64,000 nt of DNA from a virus. A program made the position numbers and the translations under genes. The stretch spans positions 1 through 64,000 of IMG/VR virus record IMGVR_UViG_3300020442_000011; one strand, written 5' to 3'. This document shows, piece after piece, positions 33,976 to 42,375 of this stretch (positions are counted from its first letter, which is position 1; each line of letters starts with the position of its first letter). The notes below the pieces were generated by a model. It had not been told where the DNA came from. It did not search any database and worked only from the letters and a program-made list of their open reading frames with translations.

Positions 33976-34223
33976 AAGAAGATATTCGATATCCAGATGA
34001 AGAGAATAAAACACCACCAGCAAGTGATCTTCGTCGCGAACATGTTGTACAAAGTGTCGCCCAAGCATTTGGTAGTCACGATATTTTCGACGAACGTCCA
34101 CGGTCGAAGAGACGAGTGTCGGACTATGTTCAGCAACGTTTGATTAATCAGGCCGAAGAACGCCGTGAGAAGCGTCGCTTAAAGCGACTAAAGCAAGAAT
34201 TCCGCAACAGTAGAATGGGGTAA
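33972..34223 (+). CDS. 83-aa charged protein
   Basis: Starts at the ATGA overlap with the basic 49-aa gene. The N-terminal half is acidic and polar (MKEDIRYPDEENKTPPASD); the C-terminal half is one long basic helix (INQAEERREKRRLKRLKQEF), likely a coiled coil or nucleic-acid-binding helix. No hydrophobic core to speak of, so it is probably disordered until bound. With the preceding basic gene it forms a pair of small charged proteins after phuZ. Function unknown. Confidence 0.65.
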   Translation: MKEDIRYPDEENKTPPASDLRREHVVQSVAQAFGSHDIFDERPRSKRRVSDYVQQRLINQAEERREKRRLKRLKQEFRNSRMG

Positions 34224-34225
34224 CT

Positions 34226-34726
34226 ATTATCGCTAAGTCATCTAACTATGCGATCGACTTAGCGTTGGTTTCTGAAACACAGCGTGAATTATCACCGTTT
34301 ACTTTAAAATTGGATCATCTCGTTGAGATCAATCCGCAGTCAGGAGGATTCTATTTTGCGTTCATTGATAACGGACAAGTTGTTTATGATTATTTGTCTA
34401 TTACTAACAATATCAATGGTCGTCGTCTTAAGCCGGGCAGGTTCTTCTTATCCGCCACTATGGCCCAACGACTTCGAGATAAACATTATAAACGGTGGTA
34501 CTATGCTGACAGGGATTATGTCTACCCCCTGAAAAAGGAAACATACCAACGCTTTATTGATCGCTTCATGTGTATCGAAACGAACGATGATCTCTCTCAC
34601 CAACAAAAGGTCGCTATCGAAATACCTACCATGAATCTGCGTAAGAAACCTCTGCTAGAAAATCGACCTGATAAAATTGCTTGGTGTGATCGTCCTGCTA
34701 AAAAAGAATGTCCGGAAACGGCATAG
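34226..34726 (+). CDS. Hypothetical protein with non-ATG start
   Basis: About 153-166 aa. No ATG opens this frame in front of the conserved-looking part. The candidates are ATT at 34226 (GGGG six to nine bases upstream, two bases after the preceding stop) and TTG at 34265 (no ribosome site); I list the ATT start. The protein contains strands and loops such as LDHLVEINPQSGGFYFAFID and a tyrosine/arginine-rich middle (KHYKRWYYADRDYVYPL). The stop touches a strong bidirectional terminator. Function unknown. Confidence 0.5.
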   Translation: MIAKSSNYAIDLALVSETQRELSPFTLKLDHLVEINPQSGGFYFAFIDNGQVVYDYLSITNNINGRRLKPGRFFLSATMAQRLRDKHYKRWYYADRDYVYPLKKETYQRFIDRFMCIETNDDLSHQQKVAIEIPTMNLRKKPLLENRPDKIAWCDRPAKKECPETA

Positions 34727-34751
34727 AGCATCGCCTATTAGGCGATGCTCT
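34725..34751. terminator. Bidirectional intrinsic terminator
   Basis: AGAGCATCGCC pairs with GGCGATGCTCT around TATTA; TATTTTTTG follows on the plus strand. It separates the convergent genes ending at 34726 and 34763. Confidence 0.75.
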
Positions 34752-34762
34752 TATTTTTTGTC

Positions 34763-35569
34763 TTACGGGGCACCCACAATCGTTCTTGCCCAGCTACGGC
34801 GGCGTTCAGGATCATTCAGAATAGAGATCTTCTTGAAGCGGTTCAATTCATCGCGATACATCTCGTCAGCGTCTGCATAGCCCATGACGATGTCCAAGAA
34901 TGAACCTAGTGTTTGGCCGCCAGAAAGAAACCCTTCATCGATTTGGATACGAAGCTTATTATAAACATAAGCTTTTGTAGCCAGTACGCAAAGATTAGCA
35001 AAAGCGTGGTATGCTTGGTGTCGGATGTGACTCAATGCATCATCGTTACCCAGTCGAACATGAATATAAGAACTGACATTGGGCGCGTGTACATAACGGG
35101 CCATAATGGTGTTATGTGCAATGATGTTCAAATAAGAAGTCCGTACAGGTGTCGATTGCTGAGCTGAATCTAACACACGCTGCAAATTGCCCGACATGGC
35201 TGATTGAGCGTGGTGTGTGAACAATCCTGCGTTTTGATAGCCTAGAACACCAAAGTGGATACCGTATACCTGGACAATAGGTCGACCTTGAGTAAGTTCA
35301 TCAGGTATGGTGTAGATAACAGTGAATGGGTCTTTAGGGTCTACATTGACCCCGTTTTGAAGGGGGAAGTACGCATCGGTACCACCGGTAATATCAATAT
35401 CAGTAAACACCCGTGGTTCAAGGATAGCTTCTCGAATGCGGGTATCAAGCGACACTAGGTTTTGTGGTAGATTGGGTTCTCTACGGATGAAGGCTTCTTC
35501 AAGAATTTCTCTAGGGATTCTGAATCGAATCTCATCTGTGGCCTTTTGGATAGGACTCATACTCATCAT
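34763..35569 (-). CDS. Hypothetical protein
   Basis: 268 aa, unrecognised. N-terminal helix with EIRFRIPREILEEAF, a beta-rich middle (DPFTVIYTIPDELTQ, PIVQVYGIHFGVLGYQ) and helical C-terminal half. The middle carries a His/Ala-rich stretch (FTHHAQSAMSGN) without clear catalytic layout. A lone minus-strand gene between two plus-strand blocks, with AAGGAG upstream of three clustered ATGs (35569, 35566 and 35560). A virion or assembly role is possible from its single-gene arrangement, but the sequence does not show it. Confidence 0.65.
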   Translation of the reverse strand: MMSMSPIQKATDEIRFRIPREILEEAFIRREPNLPQNLVSLDTRIREAILEPRVFTDIDITGGTDAYFPLQNGVNVDPKDPFTVIYTIPDELTQGRPIVQVYGIHFGVLGYQNAGLFTHHAQSAMSGNLQRVLDSAQQSTPVRTSYLNIIAHNTIMARYVHAPNVSSYIHVRLGNDDALSHIRHQAYHAFANLCVLATKAYVYNKLRIQIDEGFLSGGQTLGSFLDIVMGYADADEMYRDELNRFKKISILNDPERRRSWARTIVGAP

Positions 35570-35667
35570 AAACTCCTTATTAGCTTCTGTGAGCGTTTTT
35601 AAAGGTAGATACTATACTACCCACCCCTATCATATAGGGAGGGCCTTAGAAAGCTTCCTACGGCTTT

Positions 35668-35684
35668 TTAAGTCTACATCATAA
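35668..35684 (+). promoter_or_regulatory. Candidate phage promoter upstream of 35722
   Basis: TTTTAAGTCTACATCATAA, about 40 bp before the first gene of the small-gene cassette, matches the recurrent motif. Confidence 0.5.
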
Positions 35685-35721
35685 AGGTAGTAATACACGT
35701 AATCATAGGGCGTCAATTAAA

Positions 35722-36729
35722 ATGTCAAATAATCATGTTCTTTATGCATTAGATGTCAATGCAGTTATCCATTCCGTTAAGAAAGGGCTAAGTCGACTCA
35801 ACGAGCCTTTTCGAACGAAACAGATTGTCACATATAAAGAAGTCACATGTCCAACGGAAATTGATTGTGGTGTAAATGAATTCGGACGTCGTGTTGTTGG
35901 CGTTTCTTACAAGAAGGTATATGAGCCCGTTGAAGAGATCGTTGATCTCCAGCTAAATATCAACGTAACAGACGCACTTGCGTCACGTGTTTTTAGCCAT
36001 CTTCTTTATGAACAATATACACAGCTTTGTGCCTACCTAACAGTTGAAAACCAGGAAGTCACCATTGCTGAAGATATCTTCGATGGGGATGCAAACGCCA
36101 ATCACCTTCTCATTCTCGAATATCTTTTCCAAACAAAAGAAATGCAAAACGTTGAGGTGGAAATCAATCATCTACTAAGAATGATTGTGTCTGAGCCATG
36201 GCGTGAATGGAAACTCATTTATAATAGAGGTACGTTCCTAATTTATGGTACAAGAGATCATCGTATCTTAGAATGGGAACAGATGACGGGTAATACACCC
36301 GATGAAGAAAATGAATTCACAGTTAATGTAGGTCATATTCTTTCTTACCTAACCTCTCAGCTGGATAAGAAAAGTACTTTCCTACGACCAGTGGTCGATA
36401 CATTGTTTATGCGAGCATTGCGCTGTGAGATGCGGGATGTCATCGTAACAGTACCTAAATACCCAGTTGATCGCCCACCTTACGAAGAGTTCGCTTTATT
36501 CATGGGTCGTGTGTTACCTATCGCAACCGCGTTCATTGAAGGTACGGTAGAAAAAACATTACCGAAGCGTCCTGGATGCAATACCCTTTGCCGACTAGAA
36601 GGTGATCGTCTAGTTTTTAGCTATCAGACGGATAGTCAGAAATTCAACGAAGAACGTGAAGAACTTTTACGTTCTATGGAATACCAAGATTATGTACCAG
36701 CTAGACTACGAAAACAGTACGCCTTGTAG
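35722..36729 (+). CDS. Hypothetical protein, first gene of the small-gene cassette
   Basis: 335 aa, unrecognised. Alternates helices and strands; residues about 220-310 (VNVGHILSYLTSQLDKKST then FLRPVVDTLFM, and FIEGTVEKTLPK) resemble in layout the shorter proteins that follow in the cassette, so it may be a two-unit relative. No metal-binding or nucleotide-binding motif. Preceded by a promoter-like motif. Ends in KQYAL; a hairpin stands 40 bases beyond the stop. Confidence 0.6.
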   Translation: MSNNHVLYALDVNAVIHSVKKGLSRLNEPFRTKQIVTYKEVTCPTEIDCGVNEFGRRVVGVSYKKVYEPVEEIVDLQLNINVTDALASRVFSHLLYEQYTQLCAYLTVENQEVTIAEDIFDGDANANHLLILEYLFQTKEMQNVEVEINHLLRMIVSEPWREWKLIYNRGTFLIYGTRDHRILEWEQMTGNTPDEENEFTVNVGHILSYLTSQLDKKSTFLRPVVDTLFMRALRCEMRDVIVTVPKYPVDRPPYEEFALFMGRVLPIATAFIEGTVEKTLPKRPGCNTLCRLEGDRLVFSYQTDSQKFNEEREELLRSMEYQDYVPARLRKQYAL

Positions 36730-36768
36730 GGTAGCCGTTATCATTGATCTGGTTGAGTTTTTACGAGA

Positions 36769-36794
36769 CGCTCCAGGCTTTTTTGCCTGGAGCG
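36769..36794 (+). terminator. Hairpin with T-loop between the first two cassette genes
   Basis: CGCTCCAGGC pairs with GCCTGGAGCG around TTTTTT and is followed by ATATATTG. Its perfect stem and position just after a stop match the other intergenic hairpins. Confidence 0.5.
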
Positions 36795-36799
36795 ATATA

Positions 36800-37129
36800 T
36801 TGTCATTACCTCGATCAGAAATAATGAAGGTGGTATGTCATATTGCTGATGTCATACCAATTGGCTTCCAGCCGAATAGCGTCGATTATTATCCCATTAT
36901 GGATAGCTTTCGACAATCGATTTATTACATCTTTGATGACAACCCTACAGTAATACCAAGACCTATATTCGTGGATGAAGAATACCAGAATAAGGTGAGT
37001 CGGTTTGAAGATGAAGTTATCGATTTGGCTTTTCAGTTGCGCAATCGTCTTCCTGCGTCTGTGGTCTTCATCCGTTTCGTTGCGTTCATTCCCGGTAACG
37101 CATTCATGATTGAGGTGGAATACCAATGA
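36800..37129 (+). CDS. Small cassette protein A (start uncertain)
   Basis: About 109 aa from the TTG at 36800, which has GGAG seven bases upstream in the hairpin arm. The frame is open further upstream (ATG 36692), but that would translate through the hairpin; an ATG at 36824 is another option. The product ends with a strand-turn-strand (ASVVFIRFVAFIPGNAFMIE) and has a central aromatic/acidic segment (FRQSIYYIFDDNP). It overlaps the next gene by four bases (ATGA). No known domain; similar in size and layout to its neighbours. Confidence 0.5.
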   Translation: MSLPRSEIMKVVCHIADVIPIGFQPNSVDYYPIMDSFRQSIYYIFDDNPTVIPRPIFVDEEYQNKVSRFEDEVIDLAFQLRNRLPASVVFIRFVAFIPGNAFMIEVEYQ

Positions 37130-37680
37130 CTTTCGTCACACACCCAGAAAAAATAAAACGATCTCAAGACACTAAAACCATAATGGTGGTAATCGAACCT
37201 GAAACATCCGCACTAACAAACCTTTTCTCAATATCTCAGAACCTCTATCAGAAAGGTAAGTACACACATGAAACTATTCGTTTAGCGTGGCATGTGTCGT
37301 TAGAAATCATATTGGATGAAGTGGTCCAACGTCTAATAGGTCATCCCATTTCGACTGATTCACCCGAAGAAATAATTAGACGCATTAGGTCGCTCGAGCA
37401 ATATTACATTGATCGAGGACACACCGCAGGTCAAACATGGACTATCGACCGACGTGGTGTCTTGATTGATGGCCCTAACGAAGATTTCATTGAACTGTGC
37501 TTAGCATTGATTTTCCATTTTTCAGGAAATAGCCAGGTACATCAAATTTTTACTGATATTGCTAAACATTATAGTGACGCACTACCATCCCTCTCAACCA
37601 CGTCTATCAACTTTCTAGAAAATGGTAGATACCTTGTTTATATAACGGTGAATATAAATGCAATTGGTGCCAATCCCTAA
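37126..37680 (+). CDS. Small cassette protein B
   Basis: 184 aa, unrecognised. Begins at an ATGA overlap with gene A. After a basic N-terminal segment comes a strand (TIMVVIEPETSA), several helices (ETIRLAWHVSLEIILDEVVQ, IELCLALIFHFSG) and a C-terminal strand (GRYLVYITVNINAIG). The strand-helices-strand layout recurs across the cassette. Its 3' end overlaps gene C by 23 bases. Function unknown. Confidence 0.6.
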   Translation: MTFVTHPEKIKRSQDTKTIMVVIEPETSALTNLFSISQNLYQKGKYTHETIRLAWHVSLEIILDEVVQRLIGHPISTDSPEEIIRRIRSLEQYYIDRGHTAGQTWTIDRRGVLIDGPNEDFIELCLALIFHFSGNSQVHQIFTDIAKHYSDALPSLSTTSINFLENGRYLVYITVNINAIGANP

Positions 37681-38143
37681 CCGTCACATGACGGTTTTCT
37701 TTGACCGCCTTTATATCGAGAACACATTTCTTCGCCCTATCGTCATGTGGTTGGACGTTCGAGTTATAGACCCACTTACGCATGATTCGATGGACCGTAC
37801 ATCTTACATTACAAATAATGTCTATGAGGCATTAGCGTTGTTCTTATATGGTGCCAGCACTAATGTGCTTGATCGTTACTTTGAGGAGATTATTTCTAAT
37901 CACTTCCAGTTTAACTATACTGTTGATCGACACAACGTGAATCAGTTTTTAGCAGAAAAAGTCTACCCTAACTTTGAAAGTATTTTCCGCTTATTGTCAG
38001 GGGGTTGTCTGCAAGCAATCAGAGATGCGGCTAATATGGGATTAGAACCCGATAATTTCTTTTTCCATTTCCCTAGCCGTGCTGAAGGAGTACTCGTAAT
38101 AAACCTACAATCTTTTAGTGAGTCTGAATGTAATGAGACATAG
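37658..38143 (+). CDS. Small cassette protein C
   Basis: 161 aa, unrecognised. The ATG at 37658 has GGTG seven bases upstream; a later ATG at 37688 has none. Layout: strand (MTVFFDRLYIEN), loop, helices (VYEALALFLYGASTNVLDRY), C-terminal strand (NFFFHFPSRAEGVLVINLQ). Overlaps B by 23 and D by 11 bases, so translation is coupled on both sides. Function unknown. Confidence 0.6.
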   Translation: MQLVPIPNRHMTVFFDRLYIENTFLRPIVMWLDVRVIDPLTHDSMDRTSYITNNVYEALALFLYGASTNVLDRYFEEIISNHFQFNYTVDRHNVNQFLAEKVYPNFESIFRLLSGGCLQAIRDAANMGLEPDNFFFHFPSRAEGVLVINLQSFSESECNET

Positions 38144-38621
38144 CGATGAAGTGACTGTAGATGCTCATATGGACGTTAGGCATTACTCTGTTATTATGCC
38201 AACTGACAATATAGTGATGGCTATGGTAGATGTATTTAACAGTACACTAATTAATTATGACGACGACAGCCAGATATGGGACGCCTTGGTCAATTACGTG
38301 TTTGTTAAATATTTCAAAGAGCCATGTGGTATCAATATGTCGGACATTAACGAAGTAGCAACCCAGTTAATGTCCCACTTCATTGGTGATATCTTCTACA
38401 TTGAACAATTTAAATTCGGCTTAATCGAGTTTGAACAGGAATTCTTTACATGTATCTCCCCACTCAAACGGGAATTGGCATCCAAAGACCTAGAGGTACT
38501 GAGAATGTACCCCATCAACGACATCGAGAATTACCAGACCATCACCATCATCGTGGACGCAATCAAACGGGATATGATGATCGCCCCATCCTTAACCGTC
38601 CAGGACGATCTTTTCGGTTAA
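38133..38621 (+). CDS. Small cassette protein D
   Basis: 162 aa, unrecognised. ATG at 38133 overlaps the end of gene C; a GTG 15 bases earlier is possible. Layout: strand (RHYSVIMPTDNIVMAMVD), acidic loop, helices (WDALVNYVFVKYFKEP), long C-terminal region ending in a strand (YQTITIIVDAIKRDMM). Rich in Asp, Asn and Met. The fold may be shared with the other cassette proteins. Function unknown. Confidence 0.6.
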   Translation: MRHSDEVTVDAHMDVRHYSVIMPTDNIVMAMVDVFNSTLINYDDDSQIWDALVNYVFVKYFKEPCGINMSDINEVATQLMSHFIGDIFYIEQFKFGLIEFEQEFFTCISPLKRELASKDLEVLRMYPINDIENYQTITIIVDAIKRDMMIAPSLTVQDDLFG

Positions 38622-38641
38622 CAGTTCTGGATGAGGAGTTC

Positions 38642-38926
38642 TTGACGACGAATGTTTCAGACCTCGTCGATTTTAACTTCCTATCCATACTTTCAGGTCT
38701 TTTACCCGATGCGTATCGTTTCCTACAGAGTGGTAATCGCGAGTGTGATTTGTTCGCTGCTGTAGAATGGTACGTAACGTTTGTTTTTCCAGACGATGAT
38801 AAAGACCATATTTTGATTCGTTCGATTGTCAATGCGATCGAATACCTCGAAAAACATTTCCCTAATATTGTACATGTGATGATTCCACCCACCGAATTAC
38901 TGCTGTACATCTATGAACTAGAGTGA
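38642..38926 (+). CDS. Small cassette protein E (start uncertain)
   Basis: About 94 aa. The frame extends upstream to an ATG at 38450, but that part lies inside gene D in another frame and looks non-coding. The TTG at 38642 has GAGG five bases upstream; CTG at 38627 is another option and would add five residues (LDEEF). Layout: strand, helix (LLPDAYRFLQSGN), VEWYVTFVFPDDD strand, helix and C-terminal strand (PPTELLLYIYELE). Resembles gene A in length and in the YxxFxFxDD pattern. Function unknown. Confidence 0.5.
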   Translation: MTTNVSDLVDFNFLSILSGLLPDAYRFLQSGNRECDLFAAVEWYVTFVFPDDDKDHILIRSIVNAIEYLEKHFPNIVHVMIPPTELLLYIYELE

Positions 38927-38945
38927 CCCTTATTGGAGTGTCTTT

Positions 38946-39302
38946 GTGTACACAGCCGTTATTATACCAATAAAGGGGGTTAAGTCCCTCATTGATCTTC
39001 TGGTCGTGAATTACTATTTGGACGGTGACACTGATGGATGTGTAGATGAAGACACCGTGGATTTCCGTTCCATTCACATGTTTTCATCCTTGTTGCTTAC
39101 GGATTTCTTTGAGGGTGAATATGATGATAATGATGGTGAAATGCATCCAGGTATCGAAATGATACTGGGAGATATCGCCGATCAGATTGTCGAGTGGTTT
39201 GAAGGACATCCCGTTAAACTATCCTCACTTAAGCACATCGTCACCTTGCCTGATGATACCGACCATATTGGTTTATTCCTAAAAGGAGTTTCTAAGTCAT
39301 GA
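38946..39302 (+). CDS. Small cassette protein F (GTG start)
   Basis: 118 aa. GTG at 38946 with GGAG seven bases upstream. N-terminal strand YTAVIIPIKGVKSL, a strongly acidic middle (GDTDGCVDEDTVDF, GEYDDNDGEMHPG) and helix plus strand at the end. The net charge is very negative. Stop overlaps the next start (ATGA). Layout again matches the cassette pattern of strand, helices and strand. Function unknown. Confidence 0.6.
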   Translation: MYTAVIIPIKGVKSLIDLLVVNYYLDGDTDGCVDEDTVDFRSIHMFSSLLLTDFFEGEYDDNDGEMHPGIEMILGDIADQIVEWFEGHPVKLSSLKHIVTLPDDTDHIGLFLKGVSKS

Positions 39303-39721
39303 GTTCTGAATTGACAATTTACGACATCCGCCCAAAACAAAAGTTTTCCTTTGAGGTCTATCCCACCGCGATCCTAGGTAACAATTTCCAGAATGTCCAA
39401 CTGTTGGCTATCAATGATGCCGAAACAGCTAGACGACTTGGATGGGATGTGGATTCTTTACACGCCACTATCTATCCAACACTCCCGTCAGGCGTTGTGG
39501 AGGATGATCCGGATAGTTACCCGTATGTTGAAATAAAAACAATTTCTGGTCAACGGCATATTGTCGGCGTTGAGTGGATAAAACCAGGCACTATCGAAAC
39601 CATCGTTTCGGGTCGAGTAACGATGATATTTGAAAACCGCAACCCTGCGGATATTGACCGAATTCTGGAGTCCTTATCGGCCATCGGACAATCCCCTTCA
39701 AATATTCGAAGAGAATCTTAA
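39299..39721 (+). CDS. Hypothetical beta-rich protein at the end of the cassette
   Basis: 140 aa, unrecognised; unlike A-F it is nearly all beta in its first 110 residues (KFSFEVYPTAILGNNFQNVQ, YVEIKTISGQRHIVGVEWIK, GRVTMIFENRNPAD), suggesting a small beta barrel or SH3-like fold, followed by a short helix (IDRILESLSAIG). Begins at an ATGA overlap with gene F. Last gene before a 180-bp gap and the DNA polymerase gene. Confidence 0.6.
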   Translation: MSSELTIYDIRPKQKFSFEVYPTAILGNNFQNVQLLAINDAETARRLGWDVDSLHATIYPTLPSGVVEDDPDSYPYVEIKTISGQRHIVGVEWIKPGTIETIVSGRVTMIFENRNPADIDRILESLSAIGQSPSNIRRES

Positions 39722-39813
39722 AATACTTAGGTATAACAATTATATGTTAGTGCTAAGCTGCTAGCCGCTCCTTACCCTTCAGTATCCGATGGTGTGAGTG
39801 AAATGAGACATTA

Positions 39814-39834
39814 CCCCTCCCAAATGGGAGGGGC
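39814..39834. terminator. Intergenic hairpin before the polymerase gene
   Basis: CCCCTCCC pairs with GGGAGGGG around AAAT, followed by CCTTTTATG and soon by TATTTTTTTTTTTACG. Confidence 0.6.
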
Positions 39835-39902
39835 CTTTTATGTCATTACCTATTTTTTTTTTTACGTCTACCTGTTATCATGTAGAGGAAAAGGAGGGTA
39901 TC

Positions 39903-42035
39903 ATGGAAAATGTTTTTCTACGTGACGACACAAGTTACAAACGTGATTTTGGTTTCATTGACGCTATTTATAACGATACAGCAAAGTATATTCAGCTCCA
40001 AACAGGTGCTCCGTTTGAGAAGTGCTTGGAGTTTGCAAAACGTCGTCTTAATCCTAAAAACCCCAAGGGATTCAAAGACCCTAAAGCACTGGTGCTTAAA
40101 AAGGACAAAGTGGGCGATCGCTTTCCCGCTACAACGACTTTTATGTCGTTTATTAAAGACGTCGAAAGAGATAACTTTTTATTGTCGCCAAGTATGGCGG
40201 CTTATATGCGTGAAGAGCAAGAATATTCTCGTCATGCACGTTACATTGAAGAGGGTGTAAAGAACCGTAAGCGTGTTAAGAAAGAAATGATGGTCGCTAA
40301 ACAAAACAATAATTTTGAATTGGCGGCTGTTAAGAATGGTGAACAGCAAAACTTTAAACTTAACAACAACGCTTACTCCGGTGCCACAGTATCGACCGCC
40401 ACCATTCTTTATTATAAGTCGACGCATAGTTCTCTGACGTCCACATGTCGTACGGCAACGTCATACGCTAACGCAGCCAATGAAAAGTTTTTGATTGGTA
40501 ATCGTCATTACTATACGCCTGAGATTACTAAAGCTAATCTTGTTAGCCTTATCAATCTGAGTAATGTCGAAGAGATTGACAAGGTATGTAAACAGTTCAA
40601 CTTGCACTACCCGACACCAGAAGAAACATGCGAAGTAATTAACTACTCGACGAAACCTTATTGGGGTAGTGTTAACCATAACAATCTTATTTTTAATATG
40701 GTTAACAACATGACACCCGCTGAGCGTGCAACGGTGTGTTATGTAGCTGATATGTACCACCTCCATAAGTTCAACAAGGTGTTTGTTGAAACGTTCCTTC
40801 TTGAGTTGGGCTCTATCGGTGATGAAACACTTTACCCAACGACAGATAAAGAATTCGACGGTTATGACGATGACATTCAGCTTCTGGCGAACTTCCTCTG
40901 TTATGGTGAGGTAAAAGGCCGTAAGATCGACGATCTTAAAAAGGAAGGCGATGTTGCATGGGAAAAAATTAAAGCGACGGGTAAGAAGGCTCTCCACACC
41001 CTAAAGAAATATGGGACGCTAATTCATTATGTTTGGTTGGCGGATGTTGTGCCGTCTTCTATTCATGCTTTCCCTTCAGCTTACCGTCGTGTGGCTGTGG
41101 TGAGTGATACCGACTCGACCATGTTCACCATGCAGTATTGGGTTGAACAAATTTTTGGCTATACTAGTTTTTCCCTTAAAGCAAAGCAAATTGTCTTCGC
41201 CATCGTCTTTTTAGTTAGTGAGATGATGATGCATATCCTGGCGATCCAGAGTGCGAACATGGGTGTGTCAATTAGCAAACTTCGGCTATTGGCAATGAAA
41301 AACGAATATTACTTTTCGGTGCTTTCTATGACGATGCGTTCTAAACACTATTATGCGTCACGTGATGCTCAGGAAGGTGTTATGTTTGCCGAAGCCCAAC
41401 TTGAAGTTAAAGGGGTTGGGTTAAGGGATTCTAAGGTACCCAAGAAAATCAACGATCGTGCAAAACAAATGATGAAAGATATCATGAACACGATTAAAGA
41501 CGAACAACTTGTAGACATGCGTCAGATTCTCACTGATATTGCGGATATCGAACGCGAGATTATCCAGAGTATCAAAGAAGGTGACTACGAGTATCTGACT
41601 ACAGGCCAGATCAAATCGGCAACGTCCTACAAACAAAAAGAAGAGTCACCTGCTTTTAAACAATACCTTCTATGGAAAGAGGTATTTGCTGACTCCTTGG
41701 GTTCTGTAGGTGAACCACCGTATTCCGTTGTTAAGTGCTCTTTGCGTGCGGGTAACCGGACAGAACTAGAGGAATGGTGTGCGTCAATGAAAGACCAGAA
41801 GATGGCTGATCGACTACGTCTGTATTTAAAGCGTAACGATAAATCTGACATGTCGACGTTACAAATTCCTGCAGTTATTGTTGAATCTGGTGGTATACCC
41901 GACGATATTGTCAGTGGTATTGACATCCGTAAAATGGTCTTTAACACAATGGGTGTTTTCTACCTCATGTTAGAAGCTCTCGGTGTGTTCTTACAAGATA
42001 AACGCATCACGCGTCTAGTGTCCGATTTCCATTGA
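39903..42035 (+). CDS. Family-B-like DNA polymerase, C-terminal part of a split enzyme
   Basis: Palm/thumb portion of the phage replicative polymerase. 710 aa from the ATG at 39903, chosen for its strong AAGGAGGG ribosome site; an in-frame ATG at 39840 lies next to the hairpin. Motif B appears as NNNAYSGA near residues 154-161 and motif C as SDTDST with the two catalytic Asp at 402 and 404. Motif A (DxxSLYPS) and the 3'-5' exonuclease motifs are absent, so they must be on another gene, as in other phiKZ-like phages with split polymerases. The long C-terminal third (600-710) has no recognised motif. Confidence 0.8.
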   Translation: MENVFLRDDTSYKRDFGFIDAIYNDTAKYIQLQTGAPFEKCLEFAKRRLNPKNPKGFKDPKALVLKKDKVGDRFPATTTFMSFIKDVERDNFLLSPSMAAYMREEQEYSRHARYIEEGVKNRKRVKKEMMVAKQNNNFELAAVKNGEQQNFKLNNNAYSGATVSTATILYYKSTHSSLTSTCRTATSYANAANEKFLIGNRHYYTPEITKANLVSLINLSNVEEIDKVCKQFNLHYPTPEETCEVINYSTKPYWGSVNHNNLIFNMVNNMTPAERATVCYVADMYHLHKFNKVFVETFLLELGSIGDETLYPTTDKEFDGYDDDIQLLANFLCYGEVKGRKIDDLKKEGDVAWEKIKATGKKALHTLKKYGTLIHYVWLADVVPSSIHAFPSAYRRVAVVSDTDSTMFTMQYWVEQIFGYTSFSLKAKQIVFAIVFLVSEMMMHILAIQSANMGVSISKLRLLAMKNEYYFSVLSMTMRSKHYYASRDAQEGVMFAEAQLEVKGVGLRDSKVPKKINDRAKQMMKDIMNTIKDEQLVDMRQILTDIADIEREIIQSIKEGDYEYLTTGQIKSATSYKQKEESPAFKQYLLWKEVFADSLGSVGEPPYSVVKCSLRAGNRTELEEWCASMKDQKMADRLRLYLKRNDKSDMSTLQIPAVIVESGGIPDDIVSGIDIRKMVFNTMGVFYLMLEALGVFLQDKRITRLVSDFH

Positions 42036-42042
42036 GGTCAAT

Positions 42043-42366
42043 ATGTCCGAACATCCCCAGCAAAGTGAGCGCGTATCGGTTGTCATCAAAGTCGATAAAC
42101 ACGAAACGCCTAGTACTACCTACGTCCATAATCAACGACAGAGTGATGAAACCACCGCTGAGTTTCTTGAACGTATTACAAAGAAATACCCGGTACTAAG
42201 GGACTTCTTAAACATTGCTACCTATGAAATCGCATCAACATTCAAAAATGGTCGTGAGTGTGATTGGTCTCATTGTCTCACGTTTGACACCGTCCGAACT
42301 CATTGTCTTATCCAACCTGGTTCGGTCATCGACATTACTCAAAACCACATCACCTTGCATTTATAA
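42043..42366 (+). CDS. Hypothetical protein downstream of the polymerase
   Basis: 107 aa, unrecognised. Beta strand at the N-terminus (RVSVVIKVDKHETP), a helix (ETTAEFLERITKKYPVLRDF), then two strands (HCLTFDTVRTHC, PGSVIDITQNHITLHL): a ubiquitin-like or small alpha/beta fold is possible. Seven bases separate it from the polymerase and nine from the next gene; GAGGTCA is the ribosome site. Possibly a polymerase accessory factor by context only. Confidence 0.6.
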   Translation: MSEHPQQSERVSVVIKVDKHETPSTTYVHNQRQSDETTAEFLERITKKYPVLRDFLNIATYEIASTFKNGRECDWSHCLTFDTVRTHCLIQPGSVIDITQNHITLHL

Positions 42367-42375
42367 GGATCCCCC

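Noticed and set aside
38450-38641. Long N-terminal start for cassette gene E
   Set aside because: It lies in another frame of gene D, has His/Arg-rich low-quality sequence and no ribosome site.
39840-39902. N-terminal extension of the polymerase gene
   Set aside because: It lies beside a hairpin with a long T-run; the ATG at 39903 has AAGGAGGG.
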